The translations under genes were made by a program, and so were the position numbers. Under the pieces are notes generated by a model, which was given only the letters and a program-made list of their open reading frames with translations, was not told the origin of the DNA and searched no databases. From Leuconostoc falkenbergense (GTDB lineage: Bacteria > Bacillota > Bacilli > Lactobacillales > Lactobacillaceae), in assembly GCF_014634805.1 (NCBI RefSeq), contig NZ_BMBS01000011.1, positions 1-50,794 on the forward strand: a DNA stretch of 50,794 nucleotides. Direction: 5' to 3'. Shown piece after piece: positions 44,223 through 50,794 of this stretch. Each line of letters opens with the position of its first letter. Within the stretch, counting starts at the first letter, position 1.

Positions 44223-45411
44223 GCGTTAATTCTCCTAACAATTGTAGCATTGGCTCAAATTTCAACGCCGTTTCGTCATATTCTTGTTGTGCTTCTGAAC
44301 CGGCAACAATACCGGCGCCAGCAAATAAACGTGCACGGGTCTGTTCACAATACATCGAACGAATACCCACTACTAACTCACCCGTATTATCGGCTGTGAC
44401 ATAACCAATTGGTCCTGCAAATAAGCCACGAGGTTGTTGCTCATGCTGCGCAATGTATTGTAAAGCTTCTTTTTGTGGTACACCACCTAAAGCTGGCGTT
44501 GGATGTAAATTATCGACTAGGTCTTTGACAGACATATTTGCAGACAATGTGCCACTAATCGGCGTGTAAAGATGCTGAACCTGTTTATTTTGTAACAGTA
44601 TTGGATTAGATGGTACATTTAACTGCGTTGTTATCGCTTCTAATTTCATTTTGATACTATCAACAACAAACTGATGTTCACGCTGATTTTTTAAACTATG
44701 TAATAGGCTATTGCCTAATTCGCGATCATGATGTGGATCACGATCTCGTGGTGTGGTGCCGGCAACAGCTGCTGTTTGAATTTCGCCCTGAGAGACAAAT
44801 ACGAGACGCTCAGGTGTCGCAGAAACAAAAATTTCATTTTCTCGTTTCAAAATGACATGATAAACATTGTGTTGCATTCTTAATGCTTGTAACAAACATG
44901 AAGCACGATTTTGTTCGGACAATTCAATCATCTCCTGCCGACCAAACACGACTTTGTCTATCGGCGATTTAACATCATTGAGATTTTTTATTAAATCATC
45001 TACGCGTTGAATCCAGTCTGTTTCAGAGATAATTTTTTTTATTTGCACCCTTTTAATATCGTGGGTTTGTTGGTGATTTGCTAGAATGCTATCTAACTCT
45101 AATGTGTTAGATTGTAACCGCCCATTGGCAATCGAGACAACAATCTCAGGTTCAAACCAAAAGCCGTTCATTAGTTCTTCCTTTGAATGCTGACCATCAA
45201 AAGCGTTGGCGCCAAACACCATCGTGTTAACCTTCTGAGGCAACGTTTGCCATGAATTTTTTAATCCAAAAGCGTAAAAGATTTGTGTTGCTGTATTATT
45301 TTCAAAAAAAGCGCTAACCCGAAAATAATCAAGCATTTGGTTTAATACTTGATAATCCTGCGAAGTCACCTCACGCTCAAATTTAAAAAACTGATTGTCA
45401 CTCTTTTTCAT
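44215..45411 (-). CDS. menF: Isochorismate synthase
   Basis: It converts chorismate to isochorismate, committing it to menaquinone. The 398-residue chorismate-binding enzyme has the VAGTTPRDRDP segment, the LHPTPALGGVPQKEAL motif and the C-terminal FAGAGIVAGS motif. The N-terminal third is variable as usual. It heads the menF-D-H-C series. A terminator hairpin lies only 22 bases upstream, and no convincing promoter was found in between. Confidence 0.92.
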   Translation of the reverse strand: MKKSDNQFFKFEREVTSQDYQVLNQMLDYFRVSAFFENNTATQIFYAFGLKNSWQTLPQKVNTMVFGANAFDGQHSKEELMNGFWFEPEIVVSIANGRLQSNTLELDSILANHQQTHDIKRVQIKKIISETDWIQRVDDLIKNLNDVKSPIDKVVFGRQEMIELSEQNRASCLLQALRMQHNVYHVILKRENEIFVSATPERLVFVSQGEIQTAAVAGTTPRDRDPHHDRELGNSLLHSLKNQREHQFVVDSIKMKLEAITTQLNVPSNPILLQNKQVQHLYTPISGTLSANMSVKDLVDNLHPTPALGGVPQKEALQYIAQHEQQPRGLFAGPIGYVTADNTGELVVGIRSMYCEQTRARLFAGAGIVAGSEAQQEYDETALKFEPMLQLLGELTHD

Positions 45412-45433
45412 GTTACTTCCTTAACAACTAGAT

Positions 45434-45463
45434 TAAAAAGCAACAGACACTCGCCTGTCGCTT
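45434..45463 (-). terminator. Terminator between pdxK and menF
   Basis: On the minus strand AAGCGACAG and CTGTTGCTT pair (one G-U) around a short loop, followed by TTTT. Because menF begins 22 bases later, this could also act as an attenuator of a longer transcript. Confidence 0.8.
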
Positions 45464-45472
45464 AGTTCTACT

Positions 45473-46276
45473 TTATCCCAAACGCCGCGCTGCTTGCCAA
45501 ACATTGCCAACATTGAACTTATCGTTCAGCACAACACCGTTTTTGATAGCCGCCAACACAAATTCTTTGGCATCTTGTACCGTATCTCGCATATCATTTT
45601 CTACCAAATTAGCAGCAATACTAGCCGAAAAAGTACATCCGGCACCATTGTTATAGGGCACTGGTGTTTTAATTTTCTCGTTCTGGAAAATTGTAAATTT
45701 CTCACCGTCAAATAAAACGTCAACCGCCAAATCACCAGACAATCTCGCACCACCCTTTATAACAACATTTTTAGCGCCTTCATTAGCTAAAAGTCGTGCG
45801 GCCTGCTTCATATCATCTACATTGTGAATGACACTATTGGTAAGTAACTGTGCTTCATTTAAATTAGGCGTCACAACTGTTGCTAATGGTAATAATCGAT
45901 TATGAATTGCCTGAGCTAATTCACTTTTACCGGATTTTAAAGCGCTTTCTTTAAAAATCATCACTGGATCAATGATGATAGGAATACTAATTGTCTCTAA
46001 ACAATCGGCGACCACATTGATAATGTCTACTGTTGGTAAAAGACCAACCTTAATCGCAACAATTTGATTCAATGACATAACAGAAGCCAACTGAGCTTTT
46101 ATCACATTAATGTCAATTGGAAAAATTTGAAAACTATCAGCTTGTACAGTAACAATGCTTGTAATGACACTCAATCCTACCACGCCATACTCTTCAAAAG
46201 TCGCTAAATCAGCTTGAATGCCTCCGCCAGATAGAGAATCAGAACCAGCAATCGTCAAAACCTTGTTAACCATCAT
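45473..46276 (-). CDS. pdxK: Pyridoxine/pyridoxal kinase or HMP(-P) kinase of the ThiD/PdxK family
   Basis: The 267-residue ribokinase-like protein has GSDSLSGGGIQADL at the N-terminus and the NNGAGCTFSASI signature near the C-terminus. Details such as QIFPIDINVIKAQL, GLLPTVDII and AAKEF-like helices resemble the B. subtilis PdxK paralogue of ThiD more than ThiD itself. It therefore probably phosphorylates vitamin B6 forms, but an HMP kinase role cannot be excluded, the more so as the genome imports a thiamine-type substrate. Its start codon overlaps the stop of the preceding serine-rich protein. Confidence 0.8.
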   Translation of the reverse strand: MMVNKVLTIAGSDSLSGGGIQADLATFEEYGVVGLSVITSIVTVQADSFQIFPIDINVIKAQLASVMSLNQIVAIKVGLLPTVDIINVVADCLETISIPIIIDPVMIFKESALKSGKSELAQAIHNRLLPLATVVTPNLNEAQLLTNSVIHNVDDMKQAARLLANEGAKNVVIKGGARLSGDLAVDVLFDGEKFTIFQNEKIKTPVPYNNGAGCTFSASIAANLVENDMRDTVQDAKEFVLAAIKNGVVLNDKFNVGNVWQAARRLG

Positions 46277-46746
46277 TAATTGCTCGACGCTACAAAGCTA
46301 ATATTATGACCGTCATCAGTCACTTTAGTAACAATATCACTATCACTGCCAACCCATGAATAATAACGATTATGGGCAATCGCCCATTTTTTTGCTTCGG
46401 CTAGCGTTTTTCCTTTCAATTTAGCCGATTCTTTAATTTCTGCAGCAGTATCTTGACTGCTCGACGAAGCACTTGAAGATGATGATGACGATTCGCTTGA
46501 TGTCTCACTGCTACTACTTGAATCATCTGAAGAACTACTATTAGAGTCAATTTTTTCGTCAACTGTGCTACTCTTTGACACTTTTTGTTGAATAGGTGTA
46601 GTTGTTTTTTGAGAATCAGAATAACCGATATAAACAAAAACGCCTAACGCAACAACAATTAGTAAAGCCAACACAATAAAAAAATTGCGAATCGGATGCT
46701 TTTTTTTATAAAATCTTGGTCTTTGATAATAATTATAATCTGCCAT
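46276..46746 (-). CDS. Membrane-anchored serine-rich protein with a PASTA-like C-terminal domain
   Basis: The 156-residue protein has a basic cytoplasmic tail with Tyr-rich start (residues 1-20), one helix (about 21-42), a very Ser-rich flexible linker (about 59-99) and a C-terminal segment of about 48 residues. The C-terminal part opens KGKTLAEAKKWAIAHN, like the start of a PASTA repeat, and ends in short strands. The topology predicts the C-terminal part outside the cell. PASTA domains bind peptidoglycan fragments, so a wall-sensing or anchoring role is possible. I do not recognise an established family name. It is coupled to pdxK by a one-base overlap. Confidence 0.65.
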   Translation of the reverse strand: MADYNYYQRPRFYKKKHPIRNFFIVLALLIVVALGVFVYIGYSDSQKTTTPIQQKVSKSSTVDEKIDSNSSSSDDSSSSSETSSESSSSSSSASSSSQDTAAEIKESAKLKGKTLAEAKKWAIAHNRYYSWVGSDSDIVTKVTDDGHNISFVASSN

Positions 46747-46766
46747 ATTTACCTCTTATTAGTCCT

Positions 46767-46772
46767 ATTATA
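46767..46772 (-). promoter_or_regulatory. Extended -10 promoter of the serine-rich protein and pdxK
   Basis: On the minus strand TGGTATAAT gives a perfect TATAAT (46767-46772) with an extended TGn. No good -35 stands at the right distance. An AGAGG ribosome binding site precedes the ATG at 46746. Confidence 0.6.
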
Positions 46773-46842
46773 CCAAACATAACAATGTTTTTACTAGCCA
46801 ATATGTTATCATGGAAATTGAACACATTAGCGAGGTTTTACG

Positions 46843-47733
46843 ATGAATGTAACAAATTTAGAACGCATTTCTGTGCGTGATATTGGTATGATTGCATTGG
46901 GAACAGCCCTTTATGGTTGGGGTTTAATCAACATTAATATTCCAAATCAACTGGCAGAAGGTGGCGTTTCTGGTATCACGTTGATTTTACGCGCGCTTTT
47001 TGGTTGGAACCCAGCTTATACCACACTATTATTGAATATTCCGCTTGTTTTTATTGGCTATCGCGTACTCGGTAGACGATCTTTAATTTATACAATTTGG
47101 GGTATTTCATCGCTTTCATTTTGGTTGTGGTTATGGCAAGTTGTCCCGACACCACCCGCACTTGATCACGACATGCTAATCGCAGGTTTGCTGGCAGGAT
47201 TTATTTCTGGTTTAGGTTTAGGCATTGTCTTTCGATTTGGTGGTACATCAGGTGGTACAGACATCGTTGCAAAAATTACAGAACAAAAACTAGGCATCCA
47301 AATTGGTCGAACAATGTTTGCGCTTGATGCAGTTGTTCTGATTATTTCTTTAATTTATATCGACATTGTACACATGATGTATACTTTGATAGCGTCATTT
47401 GTATTTGCACAAGTTGTTAATTTTACACAGCAAGGTGCTGCATACTCAGCAAGATCATTTATGATTTTTACACAGTATCCTGAAGAAATATCCCATGCGA
47501 TTATGTCAGAACTCGATCGCGGCACCAGTCTGTTAAAAGCAGAAGGTGGCTACTCACACATTGATCAGCGCGTCGTTTATGCTGTCGTCGATCCTTCGGA
47601 AGTCAACATGGTCAGGCACATCATTAATCAAATTGATCCAAAAGCATTTGTTTCCGTATTTGACACACAAGAACAATTAGGCGAAGGCTTTTCCTACTTG
47701 CGCCCCAAAAAATCAATATTTAAATTCAAATAA
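46843..47733 (+). CDS. YitT-family membrane protein (DUF161/DUF2179)
   Basis: The 296-residue protein has five or six helices in the first 200 residues and a C-terminal cytoplasmic DUF2179 domain (YSHIDQRVVYAVVDPSEVNM and following). RFGGTSGGTDIVAKI is a family hallmark. Function is unknown in general. It is transcribed alone, divergent from the serine-rich protein, and ends in a bidirectional terminator shared with topA. Confidence 0.9.
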   Translation: MNVTNLERISVRDIGMIALGTALYGWGLININIPNQLAEGGVSGITLILRALFGWNPAYTTLLLNIPLVFIGYRVLGRRSLIYTIWGISSLSFWLWLWQVVPTPPALDHDMLIAGLLAGFISGLGLGIVFRFGGTSGGTDIVAKITEQKLGIQIGRTMFALDAVVLIISLIYIDIVHMMYTLIASFVFAQVVNFTQQGAAYSARSFMIFTQYPEEISHAIMSELDRGTSLLKAEGGYSHIDQRVVYAVVDPSEVNMVRHIINQIDPKAFVSVFDTQEQLGEGFSYLRPKKSIFKFK

Positions 47734-47791
47734 AAAGCGACCAATTTTTGAAATAATCCACGTATTCCAAAAAATTATTCGGTCGCTTTTT
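47732..47791. terminator. Bidirectional terminator between the YitT gene and topA
   Basis: AAAAAGCGACC (47732-47742) and GGTCGCTTTTT (47781-47791) form the base of a long stem with further AT pairing inside. It includes the yitT stop and the last five codons of topA. Confidence 0.85.
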
Positions 47792-49883
47792 GCTTTGCCG
47801 TTGATTTATTTGCTTTATCGGTCGATTCTTTAGGAGTCGTACCATCAGCTAATGTTTTTTCTGTTGGTTTATCCCATGTTACAAAATCACAATCAGGGTA
47901 ACGAGAGCAACCATAGAATGTCCGGCCTCGCTTTGTCTTACGAGAAACGACTTGCCCCTTATGACACTTTGGGCATGTCAAGCCGATTTCCTGCACAATT
48001 GTTTTGGTATTTCGGCAATCGGGAAAACGAGAACATGCGTAAAATTTACCATACCTTCCCATTTTAATAACCATCGGTGCACCACAAATTTCACAATCCA
48101 TACCTGCTAATTCATCGTGCATAATAACTTTTTCAAGAGATTTTTCAGCTGTCTCAACCTCTTTTTGGAAAGGCTTAAAGAACGAATCAATCACCGGAAC
48201 CCATTGTTTATCACCTGTTTCTACCTCATCTAGCTCATGTTCAACAGCAGCCGTGAATTTGGTATTAGTGACGTCTGGGAAACTTTCCTCAACGATAGTC
48301 TGCACAATTTCTCCTAGTTCAGTCGGTACAAATTTCCGGGCATCAATACGCACGTAGTTTCTTCGCTGTATTGTATCTAATGTTGGTGCATAAGTTGAAG
48401 GGCGTCCAACACCATTTTCTTCCAATGCTTTAATTAAGGCGGCTTCTGTATACCTTGCTGGTGGCAATGTGAAATGCTGTTGCGGATCAGTTTTCGCTAA
48501 TTTAACTTTATCTCCTGCATTTAAGTCAGGCAAAGCATTGTCTTTAACTTTGGCAGCTGGATAAGCTTTCGTAAAGCCCTGAAACTTTGTCTTAGAACCA
48601 TTAGCTCTAAATATCACACCATTTTGTTCAATCGTGACCGCCATTGTATCTAAAATTTCAGGCGTCATTTGACTGGCTACAAAGCGTGACCAAATCAATG
48701 AATATAACTTAAATTGATCAGGTGTGAGTTTGTCCTTAATCGATTCTGGCGTTCGCGTAACATCAGAAGGTCTAATGGCTTCATGGGCATCTTGTGCACC
48801 TTCAGGTAATTTACCTTGAATTGGTTTATGTTGAGAGTATTCCTCGCCCCATGTGTCATGAATAAATTGCGCCGTGGCATTTTTAGCAACAGAAGAAATT
48901 CGGGTTGAATCGGTACGCATATAGGTAATTAAACCGACTTGGCCCAATCCGCGCCCTAAATTAATACCTTCATACAACTGTTGAGCAGCCATCATTGTCT
49001 TGCGTGTTCTAAAATTAAGCTGTGTGTTGGCCGTTTGTTGCATTGTTGATGTTGTAAATGGCGGTTGTGGTTGACGTTTCCGTTCCTTTGCGTCAACTTT
49101 AACAATATCAAAATCACCATTTTTATCAATTCGTTTCAAAACTGACTGAACACTGTCGTTATCTGGTAATGGTTGCTTTTTACCATCGAATCCATAGAAA
49201 ACTGACTTAAACTTACTCCGCGCTTTTTTAAACTCGGAATCCAAAGTCCAATATTCTTCTGGCTCAAAGGCTTGAATCTCACGTTCACGTGCAATAATCA
49301 AACCCAAAGCAACTGATTGCACACGTCCAGCCGACAGTCCGCGTTTCACAGTTTTCCAGAGAATTGGTGAAATTGAATAGCCAACTAATCGATCTAAGAT
49401 GCGGCGTGCTTGTTGCGCATCCACCAAATCTTGGTTAATTGTACGTGGTGTCTTAAAAGCGTTCTTAATGGTATCTTTCGTAATTTCGTTAAAGACAACT
49501 CTGTTAGGCTTTTCTGGATCAAGGTCTAAAATATGTTGCAAATGCCACGCAATAGCTTCACCTTCACGATCCGGATCGGAAGCCAGATAAACAGCTTTCG
49601 CAGCCTTGGCCTCTTTGCGCAAACCTTTAATAATATCACCCTTACCACGAATGTTAATATATTTAGGATCATAGTCATGTTCAACATCAACACCTAAAGT
49701 TGATTTTGGCAAATCCCGAATATGCCCTAAACTGGCAACAACTTTGTAGGTGCTGCCCAAATACTTTTCAATTGTCTTAGCCTTTGATGGGCTTTCCACA
49801 ATAACTAAATTTTTTTTAACTTTTGATGTTTTTCGTTTTGTTGTTTTTTTCTTTGGTGTTGTCTTTGTTTTTGTATCTGCCAA
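47775..49883 (-). CDS. topA: DNA topoisomerase I
   Basis: Type IA topoisomerase relaxing negative supercoils. From the TTG at 49883 the protein is 702 residues. It has a Lys/Thr-rich N-terminal tail of about 25 residues, the TOPRIM start [20 protein letters not shown], the active-site Tyr in [14 protein letters not shown], and two C-terminal four-Cys zinc ribbons. The TTG is preferred over a GTG at 49898 because GTGAGG lies nine bases before the TTG, and nothing similar precedes the GTG. It follows dprA by about 40 bases, the common dprA-topA order. Confidence 0.93.
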   Translation of the reverse strand: MADTKTKTTPKKKTTKRKTSKVKKNLVIVESPSKAKTIEKYLGSTYKVVASLGHIRDLPKSTLGVDVEHDYDPKYINIRGKGDIIKGLRKEAKAAKAVYLASDPDREGEAIAWHLQHILDLDPEKPNRVVFNEITKDTIKNAFKTPRTINQDLVDAQQARRILDRLVGYSISPILWKTVKRGLSAGRVQSVALGLIIAREREIQAFEPEEYWTLDSEFKKARSKFKSVFYGFDGKKQPLPDNDSVQSVLKRIDKNGDFDIVKVDAKERKRQPQPPFTTSTMQQTANTQLNFRTRKTMMAAQQLYEGINLGRGLGQVGLITYMRTDSTRISSVAKNATAQFIHDTWGEEYSQHKPIQGKLPEGAQDAHEAIRPSDVTRTPESIKDKLTPDQFKLYSLIWSRFVASQMTPEILDTMAVTIEQNGVIFRANGSKTKFQGFTKAYPAAKVKDNALPDLNAGDKVKLAKTDPQQHFTLPPARYTEAALIKALEENGVGRPSTYAPTLDTIQRRNYVRIDARKFVPTELGEIVQTIVEESFPDVTNTKFTAAVEHELDEVETGDKQWVPVIDSFFKPFQKEVETAEKSLEKVIMHDELAGMDCEICGAPMVIKMGRYGKFYACSRFPDCRNTKTIVQEIGLTCPKCHKGQVVSRKTKRGRTFYGCSRYPDCDFVTWDKPTEKTLADGTTPKESTDKANKSTAKQKATE

Positions 49884-49925
49884 TGAGATATGCCTCACAA
49901 TTTGTTTTCTATAGTATATAGTGTA

Positions 49926-50794
49926 TCAAATTGTGTCAAATAATTGTATGCTTTCCATGATATCAGTTGATTTTGTTACCATTTTTGCACCAAATCTTAA
50001 TAGTTCATTTGCACCTAAAGAATTTTCAGAAAAAATTGAGCCTGGCACAACCATCACTTCTCGATTATTTTGGAGGGCCAGGTTTGCAGTAATCAAACTA
50101 CCTGATTTTTGTTGCGCCTCAATGACAAGTGTTGCTGATGATAACCCTGCAATAATACGATTTCTCGCTGGAAAATGTGATCGCTGTGGACCAGTCTCAG
50201 GTGGGTATTCACTCAATACCAGTCCTTGTTGCCCTATTTGCTGTTGCAGTGCCTGATTTTGTGCCGGATATGTCATATCAATGCCTGTACCAATAACTGC
50301 AATTGGTAAACCTGAATTGGCAAAAGTGATTTGATGTGCCATCACGTCAATGCCTTTTGCCAAACCAGAAACCACTGCAATACCTGATTTGACTACTTCG
50401 GGTAATAGATGTCTCATTACCGCTAAACCGTATGGTGTCGCCGTTCTCGTACCCACGACAGCAACATTAGGTAACCTTAACGCTGCTAAATTCCCGACGT
50501 AAAACAGTATTAATGGCGGCTCATAGATTTCTTTTAATTGTGGTGGATAATCGTCATCAAAATATGTCAGATAGTCAGATGCTATCGTCTCTGCTCGATT
50601 ACAAGCCAGATGGTAGTTAGATTTGATATTATCAGCTTGCTGATAATTTTCAATAACTGAAAAGACCTCATCAACAGACCAAGGATAATGAGTGGGTGCT
50701 AAATCATTCACAATTGCATATGGTAGATTGCAAGAATTAACCGAACACTGCAAACTGCTGAAAAACCTTTCGTGGTGATTGCCAGTTGAGTGTT
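49926..50794 (-). CDS. dprA: DNA-processing protein DprA, 5' end beyond the window
   Basis: DprA protects incoming single-stranded DNA and loads RecA during natural transformation. The Rossmann-like core is complete: VAVVGTRTATPYG, VSGLAKGIDVMAHQ, PIAVIGTGIDMTYPAQN and the FPARNRIIAGLS motif. The frame stays open to the window edge with no in-frame ATG before the core, only a TTG at 50753, so the true start probably lies beyond 50794. The usual N-terminal SAM-like region is only partly recognisable. It is upstream of and probably co-transcribed with topA. Confidence 0.9.
   Translation of the reverse strand, partial: HSTGNHHERFFSSLQCSVNSCNLPYAIVNDLAPTHYPWSVDEVFSVIENYQQADNIKSNYHLACNRAETIASDYLTYFDDDYPPQLKEIYEPPLILFYVGNLAALRLPNVAVVGTRTATPYGLAVMRHLLPEVVKSGIAVVSGLAKGIDVMAHQITFANSGLPIAVIGTGIDMTYPAQNQALQQQIGQQGLVLSEYPPETGPQRSHFPARNRIIAGLSSATLVIEAQQKSGSLITANLALQNNREVMVVPGSIFSENSLGANELLRFGAKMVTKSTDIMESIQLFDTI

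Noticed and set aside
46459-46570. Ser-codon run in the serine-rich protein as a possible microsatellite or CRISPR-like repeat
   Set aside because: The codons vary (TCA, AGT, TCT and others) and there is no regular unit or spacer; it is a coding low-complexity linker.
1-50794. tRNA/rRNA genes, CRISPR arrays, prophage or defence islands
   Set aside because: None were recognised: gene spacing is tight, products are housekeeping, and no cloverleaf, repeat-spacer or phage genes were seen by eye.

Overview
The window looks like a chromosomal core segment of a heterofermentative lactic acid bacterium, most likely Leuconostoc or a close relative. The evidence is AT-rich low-GC Firmicute coding style, a menaquinone cluster (menF-menD-menH-menC), the Gram-positive phoH-ybeY-dgkA-era-recO block, and a dnaE-pyk junction with no pfkA between them, as expected for a phosphoketolase organism. 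The genus is inferred from gene content, not from a database match. No rRNA, tRNA, CRISPR array or prophage was seen. The only mobile DNA is the apparent end of an IS3-family element at the left edge.

Layout. 1-77: apparent right end of an IS, which cuts off the last part of a nucleoside transporter gene (nupC, minus strand). 1.2-5.0 kb: a LacI-family regulator, then rbsK-rpiA-DMT transporter; nupC and rbsK carry near-identical 16-bp operators, and a CcpA-type cre site lies between nupC and the regulator. 5.0-9.8 kb (minus): cyclopropane fatty acid synthase, a MarR regulator with a CDF-like transporter behind a long inverted-repeat operator, and the one-carbon genes glyA and fthC. 9.8-15 kb: threonine pathway, thrC divergent from hom-thrB-aspartokinase. 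15-19.7 kb (minus): phoH-ybeY-dgkA-era-recO-asparaginase. 19.8-26 kb (minus): ammonium transporter, pyruvate kinase, dnaE. 26-30 kb: a small DUF2929-like membrane protein, pepT, NIF3-family protein, trmK, and a second DUF606 transporter.

30.2-33.4 kb (plus): TPP riboswitch with a terminator controlling a YkoE-YkoF-YkoD-YkoC thiamine/HMP ECF uptake operon. 33.4-36.7 kb (minus): ypmR-like lipase, ypmS, yozE, rbgA, rnhB. 36.8-45.4 kb (minus): a close-packed series menF-menD-menH-menC-TPR protein-cca-dfrA-degV ending in one terminator. 45.5-46.7 kb (minus): a serine-rich membrane protein with a PASTA-like end, coupled to a pyridoxine/HMP kinase. 46.8-50.8 kb: YitT-family membrane protein (plus), then topA and dprA (minus), with dprA running off the right edge.

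How it fits together. Most of the window is housekeeping: translation and ribosome assembly (era, rbgA, ybeY, cca, trmK), replication and recombination (dnaE, recO, topA, dprA, rnhB), folate/one-carbon (glyA, fthC, dfrA) and amino acid synthesis. The most informative regulated units are the ribose/nucleoside regulon at the left, the MarR-CDF pair and the thiamine uptake operon. I see no convincing wholly new system. The best leads are the IS-truncated nupC with its intact regulon, the CDF-like protein with a non-canonical metal site, the compact single-domain YkoF arrangement, the PASTA-like membrane protein, and two genes (recO and aspartokinase) whose only good Shine-Dalgarno sequence fits a short overlapping leader ORF.
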